A stretch of DNA of 64,000 bases from positions 124,001-188,000 of the forward strand of contig JAWKYB010000014.1 in NCBI GenBank assembly GCA_041396705.1. Direction: 5' to 3'. The notes below the pieces were generated by a model, which was given only the letters and a program-made list of their open reading frames with translations, was not told where the DNA came from and did no database searches. This document shows, piece by piece, positions 9,001 to 18,100 of the stretch. The position numbers were made by a program, and so were the translations under genes. Numbering within the stretch: position 1 is the first letter of the stretch; each line of letters begins with the position of its first letter. This DNA comes from Alphaproteobacteria bacterium. Its GTDB lineage: Bacteria > Pseudomonadota > Alphaproteobacteria > CALKHQ01.

Positions 9001-10074
9001 CTAGCGTTTCGGCGCAGCCTTGCCGCGGATGCGCCAGATATAGCTGATCACCTCGGCCACCGCGCGATAATGCGTCTCCGGAATCTCGGCGTCGATATCG
9101 ACGCTGGCATGCAGCGCCCGCGCCAGCGGCGGATTCTCCACCAGCGGCACATCGTTCTCCTCCGCGACCTCGCGGATGCGCCGGGCCAGCGCGTCGACGC
9201 CCTTGGCGACCAGCCGCGGCGCGGACATCTTGTCCGGATCGTACTTCAGGGCAACGGCGTAGTGGGTCGGGTTGGTGATGACCACGTCGGCCTCGGGCAC
9301 CGCCGCCATCATGCGCTGGCGCGCGCGCTCGCGCCGGATCGCCCGGATCCGGCCCTTCACCTCGGCGTCGCCCTCGGACGACTTCGATTCGTCCTTCACC
9401 TCCTGCTTGGTCATGCGCAACCCATGGAGGTGCTTGTAGCGCTGGTAAGCCCAATCGGCCGCTGCAACCACGACCATTACGCCGGTGACCGTGGCAACGA
9501 CCAGCAGCGTCACATCGTAGATGCGCTCAGGCAGCGCCTCGGTCGGCAGCGAAACCAGCGTCTCGATGCCCGACAGTTCGGGTACGACGACGGCGAAGAC
9601 GATGCCGCCGACGACGCCGAACTTGACCAGGCTCTTGACGAACTCGACCAGGGATGTGGACGAGAATATCCGCTTGAAGCCCTTGCCGGGCGACAGCCGC
9701 GTGAGATCGGGCCGCAGCGGCTCGGCCGTGAACAGGAAACCGTGCTGGACGAAGCTGGAGAACAGCGCCAGCACGCAGAGCAGCGCGAACGGCAGGAACA
9801 GGACTGCGGCGACCTGCATCGTGATGCGCACCAGCACGCGGACCAGGCCGCCGGATTCCAGCGCGATCTGGTGGGGCTGTTCGATGAACACGGTCAGCGC
9901 GCGCTGCAGGTCGCCCATCATCGAGGGCATCAGCAGCATCACCACCAGCGTGATGCCGGCGAGCGCGAACAGGTTCTGCAGTTCGCGCGACTTGACGACC
10001 TGGCCCTTGTCGCGGGCGTCCGACAGGCGTTTGCTTGTCGGGTCTTCTGTCTTTTCGGCATCCGAATCGGCCAT
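9001..10074 (-). CDS. flhB: Flagellar export apparatus protein FlhB
   Basis: The protein has 357 residues. The N-terminus EKTEDPTSKRLSDARDKGQV is the FlhB signature, followed by four hydrophobic segments and a C-terminal cytoplasmic domain. The autocleavage site NPTH lies near residues 268-271 in VITNPTHYAVALKYD. FlhB gates the type III export channel and switches specificity from rod/hook to filament substrates. The ATG at 10072-10074 is followed by the conserved N-terminus; longer readings upstream run into fliR in another frame. The gene follows fliR by 11 bp and precedes cckA by 22 bp. Confidence 0.97.
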   Translation of the reverse strand: MADSDAEKTEDPTSKRLSDARDKGQVVKSRELQNLFALAGITLVVMLLMPSMMGDLQRALTVFIEQPHQIALESGGLVRVLVRITMQVAAVLFLPFALLCVLALFSSFVQHGFLFTAEPLRPDLTRLSPGKGFKRIFSSTSLVEFVKSLVKFGVVGGIVFAVVVPELSGIETLVSLPTEALPERIYDVTLLVVATVTGVMVVVAAADWAYQRYKHLHGLRMTKQEVKDESKSSEGDAEVKGRIRAIRRERARQRMMAAVPEADVVITNPTHYAVALKYDPDKMSAPRLVAKGVDALARRIREVAEENDVPLVENPPLARALHASVDIDAEIPETHYRAVAEVISYIWRIRGKAAPKR

Positions 10075-10085
10075 CGCGGCACGCC

Positions 10086-10850
10086 CTACGGCAGCACGAA
10101 CAGGCCGGCGGTCTGGGCGTCGAACGTCTGGAAGAACCAGAGCATCGCGCCTGCGATCGCCAGTGCCAGCACGATCAGCGAAAGACCGATCTGCAGCGGG
10201 ATCATCAGGAAGAACACCTGCAGCTGCGGCATCAGCCGCGCCAGCAGGCCGACGGCGACGTTCAGCGCCATGTTCAGCAGGATGAACGGGGCCGCCAGCT
10301 GCATGGCCAGGCCGAAGGCGCGGGCGACCATGTGGGCGAAGGTGTCGGCCATGGCACCCGCGTCGGGAATGCCGCCGGCCGGGAACAGCCCGTAGCTGTC
10401 GACCAGGCCGGAGATGAAGGCGTGGTGCAGGTTGGTGATGAACAGCATCGCCATGCCGCACATCGACAGAATCGCGCCGCTGATCGCGTTCTGCTGGTTC
10501 GACGACGGGTCGAACAGCATCGCCGCCGACAGCCCGCTCTGGAACGCGATGATCGTGCCTGCCGTCGACAGCGCGCTGAACAGGGTCCGCGCCAGCAGCC
10601 CGATGAACACGCCGACCAGCACCTCGGCGAACAGGAACAGCACCAGGCCGGGAATGTCGGCCGGCAGCGCCGGCACCGCCGCCGCCACGACTGGCGTCGC
10701 CACCATGCTGATCGACAGCGCCAGCATCAGGCGCGCGCGCACCGAGACGAAGCTCTCGCCGATCCCGGGCAGGAACACCATCGCGGCGCCGAAGCGCGTG
10801 AACACCGCGAAGAAGGTGAACAGCTGCGTGTCGACCCAGTCGGTCAGCAT
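10086..10850 (-). CDS. fliR: Flagellar biosynthetic protein FliR
   Basis: The protein has 254 residues, the normal length, with about six hydrophobic segments. The first is LFTFFAVFTRFGAAMVFLPG. The SGLSAAMLFDP segment and a late PQLQVFFLMIPLQIGLSL helix are characteristic. FliR is part of the FliPQR core channel of the flagellar type III export gate in the inner membrane. It lies between fliQ (31 bp upstream) and flhB (11 bp downstream) in one minus-strand operon. Confidence 0.96.
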   Translation of the reverse strand: MLTDWVDTQLFTFFAVFTRFGAAMVFLPGIGESFVSVRARLMLALSISMVATPVVAAAVPALPADIPGLVLFLFAEVLVGVFIGLLARTLFSALSTAGTIIAFQSGLSAAMLFDPSSNQQNAISGAILSMCGMAMLFITNLHHAFISGLVDSYGLFPAGGIPDAGAMADTFAHMVARAFGLAMQLAAPFILLNMALNVAVGLLARLMPQLQVFFLMIPLQIGLSLIVLALAIAGAMLWFFQTFDAQTAGLFVLP

Positions 10851-10881
10851 GGCATCGTCACGGTCGCCAACGCGCCCGCCT

Positions 10882-11148
10882 TCAGGACATGGTCGAGATG
10901 CGGTCGGTGATACGGACCATGAAGCCGTCCATCGTCGCCAGCATGAACGGCAGCAGCAGCAGCAGGGACACGAACACGATCAGGATCTTCGGCACGAAGG
11001 TCAGCGTCATTTCCTGGATCTGGGTCAGCGTCTGGATCAGCGACACCGTGATGCCGACCGCCAGCGCGATCAGCATCAACGGACCCGCGACCATGACCAT
11101 GGTCCAGATCGCGTCGCGCATGACCTCGAGAATGTCCTGTTCAACCAC
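10882..11148 (-). CDS. fliQ: Flagellar biosynthetic protein FliQ
   Basis: This 88-residue protein has two transmembrane hairpin helices, MVAGPLMLIALAVGITVSLI and VPKILIVFVSLLLLLPFM. The conserved TQIQEMTLTFVPK loop between them is diagnostic of FliQ. It assembles around FliP and FliR in the export gate. The gene is in the fliE-fliQ-fliR-flhB order on the minus strand. Confidence 0.97.
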   Translation of the reverse strand: MVEQDILEVMRDAIWTMVMVAGPLMLIALAVGITVSLIQTLTQIQEMTLTFVPKILIVFVSLLLLLPFMLATMDGFMVRITDRISTMS

Positions 11149-11190
11149 GTCGCATCTCCGCCGGGCCCGTGTCCGATCGCCGCGAAGCGG

Positions 11191-11517
11191 TCAGATCGGC
11201 ATCCTCAGCACTTCCTGATAGGCCTGCAGCACCTTGTCGCGCACCGAGACCACCGTCTGCAGCATCACCTCGGCGTTGGTCACCGCGGACACCACGTCGG
11301 CGATGTCGGCCTCGCCGGTGATCGCCTGCATGGTCATCGTCTCGGCATGGCGGCTGGAATCGATCGCCGACTGCAGGCCGTCGCCGACCATCTCCGCGAA
11401 GCTCGGACCGTTCGTCTTGGTGGCGGCGCCGGCCGCCTGCTCGCCGGCGCGCTCGATGCCGAGGTCGCGCAGGGTCGCGTCATAGGCCTTGATCGCCGAA
11501 GCGAAATCCACGCTCAT
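11191..11517 (-). CDS. fliE: Flagellar hook-basal body complex protein FliE
   Basis: The 108-residue protein has the usual FliE size. Its conserved C-terminal half reads DVVSAVTNAEVMLQTVVSVR and ends with AYQEVLRMPI. FliE joins the MS ring and export gate to the proximal rod and is the first rod protein exported. It lies between flgC and fliQ in the minus-strand operon, an order common in alphaproteobacteria. Confidence 0.96.
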   Translation of the reverse strand: MSVDFASAIKAYDATLRDLGIERAGEQAAGAATKTNGPSFAEMVGDGLQSAIDSSRHAETMTMQAITGEADIADVVSAVTNAEVMLQTVVSVRDKVLQAYQEVLRMPI

Positions 11518-11547
11518 GGCTTGCTATCCCCTCTCGATCCGTCGGGC

Positions 11548-11958
11548 CTAGTTGCGCAGCAGCTCGATGGTGCGGCGCAGCATCGTCTTCGCCGCCTCGA
11601 CCACGTTCATGTTGGCCTCGTAGCTGCGCTGGGCCTCGCGCATGTCCATCATCTCGACCAGCGTGTTGACGTTGGGGATCTTCACGTAGCCGTTCTCGTC
11701 GGCCGCCGGGTGCTGGGGGTCGAAACGCAGGGCGAACTCGCTGCGGTCCGGCACGACCCGGTCGACCTCCACCTTGCTGGCGCCGGTCGCCTCGTCGAGC
11801 ACGCTGCGGAAGGTGACCATCCGCCGCCGGTACGGGTCCAGGCCCGGGCTGTCGGCGAGCGAGTCCCGGTTGGCGATGTTCTCGGCGATGACGCGCAGCC
11901 GCCGCCCCTGGGCCTGCATGCCCGAGGACGAGACTTCCATTGCTGTGAACAGGTCCAT
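11548..11958 (-). CDS. flgC: Flagellar proximal rod protein FlgC
   Basis: The 136-residue product begins MDLFTAMEVSSSGMQAQGRR, a typical FlgC N-terminus, with ENIANRDS as a variant of the rod-protein ENIANxxT signature. The C-terminal helix contains EAQRSYEANMNVVEAAK and LRRTIELLRN. The ATG at 11956-11958 has a GGAG 9 bp upstream; an upstream TTG would place that GGAG inside the gene. It polymerises in the proximal rod after secretion through FlhAB. It lies 59 bp downstream of flgB and 30 bp upstream of fliE. Confidence 0.96.
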   Translation of the reverse strand: MDLFTAMEVSSSGMQAQGRRLRVIAENIANRDSLADSPGLDPYRRRMVTFRSVLDEATGASKVEVDRVVPDRSEFALRFDPQHPAADENGYVKIPNVNTLVEMMDMREAQRSYEANMNVVEAAKTMLRRTIELLRN

Positions 11959-12017
11959 GGTCGCTGTCTCCAAGTGCCCCCGCGCCGGCGACGGCCGGCC
12001 GCGTCGGGGCTGTTGCC

Positions 12018-12380
12018 CTAGCGCGCGCCGCCGAGCGCGAGCTTGAACAGGCGGATATGCTTGCTGTAGAGACCGCTGATCAGCTGATAGCGGGTCGAGG
12101 TGTCGGCCACCTTCATCATCTGCTCGTCGAGCACGACCGAGTTGCCCGACAGGGTGATCTCGTAGGCCTGCTCGGACTGCTCGACCTGCAATTCGCCCCC
12201 GCCGTCGGCGCTGCGCAGGTTCTGCAGCATCTGCTGGAAGTCGGGCCGCGCGAGATCACGGGCCCGGTAGCCCGGCGTGTCGGCGTTGGCGACGTTCTCC
12301 GCCAGCACCGACATGCGCTCGCTCGTCCATTGCATGTCCTCGCGCATCAGGGCGAATAGAGGCAGACGATCGAGGTTCAT
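12018..12380 (-). CDS. flgB: Flagellar proximal rod protein FlgB
   Basis: The 120-residue protein starts MNLDRLPLFALMREDMQW and carries the rod signature LAENVANADTPGYRARD near residues 28-44. The C-terminus has the VADTSTRYQLISGLYSKHIR amphipathic helix. FlgB is a proximal rod subunit. The ATG at 12378-12380 is preferred over an upstream start that would add 17 residues not found in the family. It is the first gene of the minus-strand operon flgB-flgC-fliE-fliQ-fliR-flhB(-cckA) and is divergent from csrA across 141 bp. A TTAAG half-site is present there but no full CtrA box. Confidence 0.96.
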   Translation of the reverse strand: MNLDRLPLFALMREDMQWTSERMSVLAENVANADTPGYRARDLARPDFQQMLQNLRSADGGGELQVEQSEQAYEITLSGNSVVLDEQMMKVADTSTRYQLISGLYSKHIRLFKLALGGAR

Positions 12381-12521
12381 TGTTTTGCGGCTCACCAAGG
12401 CAGGCCGACGATCGGCCCGCATTTGGCGCAAAGTTTCGGCAACCTTGTTAAGAAAGGGTGTACGGCGCTACACTGCCGCAAAAATCGGGTCGCCAACCAT
12501 TCGCGTGTGCAGGAGCGCCAG

Positions 12522-12818
12522 TTGTTATACCTGACCCGGAAGATCGGGGAGTCGATCGTCATCAACGATGACATCGAGGTGACCGTGGTTGCGATCCGCG
12601 GGAAGTCGGTCAAGCTCGGCTTCACCTTCCCGGAAGGCGCGAGCGTGCTGCGCCGCGAATTGTTCGAACGCATCCAGGACGAGAAGGCCCAGGCCAGCGC
12701 CGCCGGCCAGCCGGTGGAGACCGTGCGCCTGCCCGGTCACCACGAGACGGTCGGCGACGGGATCGGCGGCGGCGAGGCGGAGCCGCGCAAGGTGTCGGCG
12801 GCGCGCTCGGGCGGCTGA
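12522..12818 (+). CDS. csrA: Carbon storage regulator CsrA with C-terminal extension
   Basis: The first 55 residues match CsrA: (M)LYLTRKIGESIVINDDI, VTVVAIRGKSVKLGF and the VLRRELFERIQ helix. The start must be the TTG at 12522, because it gives the invariant MLYLTRK N-terminus and has AGGAG 6 bp upstream. CsrA dimers bind GGA motifs in mRNA leaders, often blocking translation of flagellin or hook mRNAs. The protein is 98 residues against the usual 60-75, with a polar, Gly-rich tail of about 35 residues. Divergent from flgB, within the flagellar locus. Confidence 0.92.
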   Translation: MLYLTRKIGESIVINDDIEVTVVAIRGKSVKLGFTFPEGASVLRRELFERIQDEKAQASAAGQPVETVRLPGHHETVGDGIGGGEAEPRKVSAARSGG

Positions 12819-12861
12819 CGGCGCGAGCGTTAACGCGCGGCCGGTTTGCAGGGGCGGCCGC

Positions 12862-12876
12862 TTAATCAAGTTTTAA
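12862..12876 (+). promoter_or_regulatory. CtrA box upstream of the fliO-fliP operon
   Basis: The sequence TTAATCAAGTTTTAA fits the full CtrA consensus TTAA-N7-TTAA exactly, with another TTAA at 12879-12882. It lies 68 bp before the ATG of the stand-alone FlhB-like gene, which opens the fliO-fliP operon. Early flagellar genes in Caulobacter are CtrA-activated; regulation here is inferred from the motif. Confidence 0.7.
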
Positions 12877-12944
12877 GCTTAATCCTTGATGAACGGTGGT
12901 GACGGGGCGCCGACGGGGCGCTCGCAACCGAGGCGTTCATCCGC

Positions 12945-13304
12945 ATGGCCGCACTTCCGCACCCTGCGAACGACACCGCAGCCGCCGGCAAACCAGCCCT
13001 GGCGGACCGCAAGGCGGTCGCCCTCGGCTACCGGCCTGCCGAGCACGACGCGCCGGTGGTCCGCGCCAAGGGCCAGGGCCACATCGCCGACCAGATCATC
13101 CGCACCGCAGAGGCGCACGGCATTCCCGTGCGCGAGGACAGCGACCTCGCCGAACTGCTGTCGTTCGTCGATCCGGGCACCGCGATCCCGGTGGAGGCCT
13201 TCGTCGCGGTCGCCGAGATCCTTTCCTACCTCTACCGCCTCAACGGCATGCCGGCCGGACTGGCGGACCGGGCGAACAGCGCCACGACAGGAGACCAACC
13301 ATGA
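12945..13304 (+). CDS. Stand-alone FlhB C-terminal-domain homologue (FhlB type)
   Basis: The 119-residue protein resembles the cytoplasmic domain of FlhB without the membrane part: KAVALGYRPAEHDAPVV, an AKGQGHIADQII helix, AHGIPVREDSDLAEL and PVEAFVAVAEILSYLYRLN. It lacks the NPTH autocleavage motif. Such FhlB proteins can substitute for the C-terminal half of FlhB in export switching. A full-length flhB is also present at 9001-10074, so this is an extra copy of the domain. Its stop overlaps the next ATG (ATGA), indicating translational coupling. Confidence 0.85.
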   Translation: MAALPHPANDTAAAGKPALADRKAVALGYRPAEHDAPVVRAKGQGHIADQIIRTAEAHGIPVREDSDLAELLSFVDPGTAIPVEAFVAVAEILSYLYRLNGMPAGLADRANSATTGDQP

Positions 13305-13624
13305 CCGCAACGGCAGCCGCGCTCGAAGCCGGACTGGACGAGGTGAGCAGCTTCATAGTCGATGTCCGCAGCCGCCTGATCGAAGGCGAACTGGTCGACC
13401 TGACCGGCATCGACGGCAAGGTGATCGGCCTGTGCGCCAACATCGCCGAGCTGCCGGCCGGCGAGCGCGCCGGGTTCCAGAGCCAGCTGGCGATCCTGCT
13501 GCGCGACCTGAAGCAGATCTCGAACTTCCTGATCGAGCAGTCCGCCGCGATCGGCGAGGCGATGGAGGGCGAGCAGGCGGAAGCCGCCGCACAACCCACG
13601 CCCGCTGCCGGGAACGAGGGCTGA
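13301..13624 (+). CDS. Small helical protein of unknown function in the fliO-fliP operon
   Basis: The 107-residue product is not one I can name. It is predicted helical with acidic character: a long amphipathic segment (VSSFIVDVRSRLIEGEL), a GxDGKVIGLCANIAEL turn, and a second helix LAILLRDLKQISNFLIEQS, followed by an Ala/Glu-rich tail. Size and helicity would suit an export chaperone of the FliT/FlgN kind, but that is only inference. The ATG at 13301 overlaps the preceding stop by 4 bp, and fliO starts 67 bp downstream. Confidence 0.75.
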   Translation: MTATAAALEAGLDEVSSFIVDVRSRLIEGELVDLTGIDGKVIGLCANIAELPAGERAGFQSQLAILLRDLKQISNFLIEQSAAIGEAMEGEQAEAAAQPTPAAGNEG

Positions 13625-13691
13625 GGCACGCGCTTCGGCGCGACCCGCAGCAGCCCAAGCCACCGAAGACACCCCCCCGGACCGCTCGCAG

Positions 13692-14147
13692 ATGGCCCTC
13701 GACGACTACCTCCGCTTCGTTCTGGCGCTTGCCTTCGTGCTCGGCCTCATCGCCGTATGCGCATGGCTGTTCCGGCGCTATGCCCGCGGCGGCGGGATGC
13801 CGCGGCGCACGACGGGCGGCCGCCGGCGCCTGGCCGTGGTCGAGGCCATCGCCCTGGACACGCGGCGCAAGCTGGTGCTGGTGCGGCGCGACGACCGCGA
13901 GCACCTGATCATCATCGGCCAGCAGAGCGAGACGGTGGTCGAGACCGGCATCGCGCTGGACCGCGACGCCGCCGAGCCGGCCCCGGAACCGCGCGGCACC
14001 GGCCGCCGGCGCGGCGAGGCCGCCCACATGGACGGCGACGGCATCGTCCGGTCCGCCATCCAGCCGCCGGCATCGCCCGACGGCGACGGCCGGCCCGCCA
14101 CGTCGTTCCTGCGCCTGGTGCGCCAGTCGAGCCGCGAGCCGTCATGA
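13692..14147 (+). CDS. fliO: Flagellar biosynthetic protein FliO
   Basis: The 151-residue protein has one N-terminal transmembrane helix (FVLALAFVLGLIAVCAWLF), then a basic segment and the FliO core, LAVVEAIALDTRRKLVLVRR plus DREHLIIIG. A disordered Gly/Pro/Arg tail follows. FliO helps assemble the FliP ring of the export gate. Its stop codon overlaps the ATG of fliP (ATGA), which supports both gene calls. Confidence 0.92.
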   Translation: MALDDYLRFVLALAFVLGLIAVCAWLFRRYARGGGMPRRTTGGRRRLAVVEAIALDTRRKLVLVRRDDREHLIIIGQQSETVVETGIALDRDAAEPAPEPRGTGRRRGEAAHMDGDGIVRSAIQPPASPDGDGRPATSFLRLVRQSSREPS

Positions 14148-14896
14148 CCGCTTTCGCCTCGCTCGCCCGCCTGACAGCGACCGTGCTGCTCGGGGTCGCG
14201 GTGCTGGTTGCGCTCGGCATCCTGCCGGCCGCCGCCCAGGACCTGACGCTCGACCTGGGCGACGGGGCGACCTCGACCGGTCGCATCATCCAGATCATTG
14301 CCCTGATCACGGTGCTGACGCTGGCGCCGTCGATCCTGGTCATGGTGACGTCGTTCACCCGTATCGTGGTGGTGCTGTCGTTCCTGCGCACCGCCATGGG
14401 CACCCAGTCGGCGCCGCCGAACACGGTGATTGTCAGCCTGGCCCTGTTCCTGACCGGCTTCGTCATGGCCCCGACCTTGCAGGAGGTCTACGACGTCGGC
14501 CTGCGCCCGCTGATGGACGGGCTGATCACCGAGGAGGTCGCCTTCGACCGCGCGATCGTGCCGGTGCGCGCGTTCATGCTGGCCCATGTGCGGCCGGAGG
14601 ACCTGGACCTGTTCGTCGGCATGGCCGGGGTCGAGGTCGAGACGGCGGAGCAAGCGCCGCTCAGCACGCTGATCCCCGCCTTCATGATTTCCGAGCTGCG
14701 CCGCGCGTTCGAGATCGGCTTCCTGATCTTCCTGCCGTTCCTGGTCATCGACATGGTCGTCGCCTCGGTGCTGATGTCCATGGGCATGATGATGCTGCCG
14801 CCGATCATGATCGCGCTGCCGTTCAAGCTGATCTTCTTCGTGCTGGTCGACGGCTGGTATCTGATCGCCGGCAGCCTGGTCGAAAGCTTCGGCTGA
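14144..14896 (+). CDS. fliP: Flagellar biosynthetic protein FliP
   Basis: The 250-residue protein has a cleavable signal peptide (residues 1-29, ending PAAAQ), then hydrophobic helices with the FliP signatures LVMVTSFTRIVVVLSFLR, GTQSAPPNTVIVSLALFLTG and, near the end, MGMMMLPPIMIALPFKLIFF. FliP forms the pentameric core of the export channel with FliQ and FliR. The ATG at 14144 overlaps the fliO stop. It is the last gene of the csrA-side plus-strand operon. The 264 bp that follow, up to the convergent AMIN/TPR gene, hold no convincing gene. Confidence 0.97.
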   Translation: MTAFASLARLTATVLLGVAVLVALGILPAAAQDLTLDLGDGATSTGRIIQIIALITVLTLAPSILVMVTSFTRIVVVLSFLRTAMGTQSAPPNTVIVSLALFLTGFVMAPTLQEVYDVGLRPLMDGLITEEVAFDRAIVPVRAFMLAHVRPEDLDLFVGMAGVEVETAEQAPLSTLIPAFMISELRRAFEIGFLIFLPFLVIDMVVASVLMSMGMMMLPPIMIALPFKLIFFVLVDGWYLIAGSLVESFG

Positions 14897-15160
14897 CCGC
14901 AGCGACGCCCGCATCGCGGCCGCGCCGCGCGCGACGCGCCCACCACACCCGATCCCTAGACCGAATCCCACTGGCGGACGCAGCCGTGCCGGGCTGGGCC
15001 GATGCGGCTGTCGCAGGGCCCTGTTGCCGGGCCACGCCAAGAGTGGCCGCCCGGTTCGCGCCGGTCGCGGCCGCGCCGCCTCGGGAACGCATGCGGGACG
15101 GCAGACCGGGCGAGCGCCCGGCCCGGCTGCATGTTCGGTACTGCGCGAAGAAAGTGGCGG

Positions 15161-18100
15161 TCAGCCCCTGGCCACCGGCCCGGACGCGTCAGCGCCGCCC
15201 TCGACCGATTGCGACGCGTCGCCGGCCGCCGGGTCCTCCGGCGTCGCGGCGCCCTCGCCGGCAGGATCCTCGGTGGCCATCAGGTCGGCCTGTACCCGCT
15301 CGCGATAGCCGGCAAGAAAATCCTGGAACAGGTTGATGCTCGGTCCGATGCGGCCGAGGTCGGCCACCGAATCGATCGGGCCGATGTCGTCGGCGACCAG
15401 CAGGCGGAACATCGCGCCATAGTCCGTCTGCGCCATTGCATCGGCGTAGCGCTGGCGCAGGTAGCGCAGCCCGTTGTCGTCGCCGGAATAGGTCAACGCC
15501 ATCGCCCAGTTCATCAGCTGCTCGGTCTGGAACGGGTCCAGTGCGCCGTCGAAGGCCGCATAGGCGGGCGCCATCCCGGCGGCGCCCTCCATCGCGGTCG
15601 ACGGATCCGCCGCTTGCGCATCCAGCGCGGCCGCCTCATCGGCCGACGGCAGCATCGGCATCGCCGCGCCGTCGGTCGCCTCGGCCAGCGCCGCGGGGTC
15701 TTCCGCCATCGCGGTGCCGTCGTCGGCGGTCATATCTGTGTCGCCTGCGGCATCCGCCGCTTCGGTCGGCGGCGGCACGAAGGCCGCAGGCGGCGTTGCC
15801 GCCGGCGGCCAGCGGAAGGCATCGCCCTCGACCAGCCGGCCGAACGCGCCGGCGGCACCGGCCCAGTCCTCCATCCGCCAGAACACCTCGGCGCGCAGCA
15901 TGTCGGCCTGCCGGCTGTCGAGCGGCGCAAGCTCCTCGATCGCGTCGGCATAGCGTTCGAGCGCGAGGTCGGCGCTGGCGCGCAGCAGGCGCCGTTCCGC
16001 CAGCAGGTCCTGGCCCAGGTTGCGGGCACGGGTGTTCAGCAGCACCTCGTCCGCCTGGTCAGGCTGGTCGTCGGCCAGGTACAGCACCGCAAGATCGCGG
16101 CCGAGCTCGGCCCGGGCGCTGCCCGACAGATCCGGGCGCAGCAGCGTGCGCAGCACCTCCGCCGCGTCCGAACGCAGGTCGACGGAAGCCAGCCGGCCGG
16201 CCAGACGCCGCAGCATCGCGTCGCCGGCCTCGTCCTCCGGTGCCAGCTGCTTGAACTCGCTGTACAGCGCGATCGCGGTCACCGGCGAGATATTGGCGGG
16301 CGGCTGCGGTCCGAACAGCGAGGCGAACACCTCGGCCATCCGACGCTCGATCGCCCCGCGCTCCGGCGTGTCGACGAACACGGAGCGGGCGTGCTGCAAC
16401 GTGCGCAGGCCGCTGCGATAATCGCCCGCGTCGAAATGATACTCGGCCAGCTGGCGCAGCAGCCCGAGCTCGAACGCGCCACCGCGCAGGTCATAGCGGA
16501 TGGCGTCCAGCTTCGCAGCGGCATCGGCGGCGGAGATCAGGCCGGCGTCGTAGTTGGCGACCGTGCGGTCGAATTCGGCCCGCGCGGCCGGTCCGTCCAG
16601 CTCGGTCTCCACGACGTCGTCCCATTCGTGTTCCGCCGCCTCGTGATCGCCCGACCGCCACAGCGCCTGCGCCCGGCGCAGCGCGATCTCCGCCGCAGCC
16701 GTCGGCTCCAGCCCGAAGAACGGCAGTTCGTCGAGAGCGGCCATCGCCCGGTCCAGGTTGCCGTTCGCCAGCGCCGTATCGACCGAAGCCAGTGCCAACG
16801 GAACGGCGAGGTCGTTGTCGTACCAGTCCGGCGCCGTTGCCGTGCTGTCGTACAGCGCCTCGGCCTGCTCGTGGCGGCCTGCCGCCGCCAGCGCTGCCGC
16901 CAGCCAGTATTGCGCCTCGGCCGACGGCACCAGCCGCGGGTCGGACAGGTCGCCGATCGCGTCCTCCGCGTCGTCGTTCATCAGCGCCGTCGCGCCGCGC
17001 AGCGCCAGCAGCGACGGGTCGTCCTCGAAGATCTGCGGCGTGTCGGTCGCGATCAGCCGCAGCACGCCGGCGGCGTCGCGAAACTGGCCGTGGCCGAACA
17101 GGAAACGGGCGAAGCGGGCGCGGGCATCGGCGCGGTCGGCGTCGTTGTGCGCGTTCGCCGCCGCGGTCTGCAGTGTGCGGCTGACCTCGGCAAAGCGGCC
17201 ATCGTGCTCCATCCGCCACGCATCCGGCTCGAACAGGCGGAAATCGCCGATCGCACCGCCGCGCGGGACCGACACCGGCGCGCCGTGGCCGTCGTCGTGC
17301 GCGCCGCCGTCGGTGTCGTGGGCGTCCGCCGTCACGGTACCGTGCCCGTCGGGCGCGGCATTGCCGTGGGCGTCGGCTTCGGCATCCCCATGGGCCTCGG
17401 CCTGGACATCCGCATGGGCCTCGGCCTCCGTCTGCGGCGCGCCGTGGTGGTCCGCACCCGCCGCGTCGGCGTGGGCCTCCGGCACGGCATCGTGGCCGGC
17501 CTCTTCGTCGGCCGCCAGGTGAGCGTCGGCAGCCGCCGGCGTATCGTGCCCGGCTGCGGCGTGTTCGTCCGGCGCGCCATGGTCGTCGGCGGCGGCATGG
17601 TCGCTTGGCGACGGCGCCTGGCGCGCATCGAGCCAGGCCTGGTCGTCCGACAGCGTCAGGCCGCCGGAAGCCACCACCTCGACCCTGCCGTCGTGGGTGC
17701 GCACCACCACATCGTCGCTGAGCCGGTCGAACACCAGGCCCTGCGCCGACGGCAACGCGCTGAACTGGATGTAGTTCGACCCCTGTTGCAGCCCCTCGCC
17801 GGCCAGGGCCGTCGGCACCAGCACGAAGCTGTCGCCGATGTCGGGATCGGCAATGCTCAGCGGTGCCCCGGGGTCGCTGGCCGGATAGGCGATCGCCGCG
17901 CCGAGCACCGGATCCTCGAACCGCTGCGGCGCAACGTCGCTCGCGGTCTCGGACCGGCGCGGCCGCAACTGCACGAACCAGGTATCGCCCGCGGCCGAAA
18001 CCCGCGGCTCGACCGCCTCGTCGACCTGCAGGCTGAATACCAGCGCGTCCTCGGTCGGCAGCAGGATCGGGTCGCGATAGACCGGACCCGCCTCCGTCTC

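Noticed and set aside
12428..12442. Possible sigma54 promoter on the minus strand before flgB
   Set aside because: TTGCCGAAACTTTGC lacks the near-invariant GG of the -24 element.
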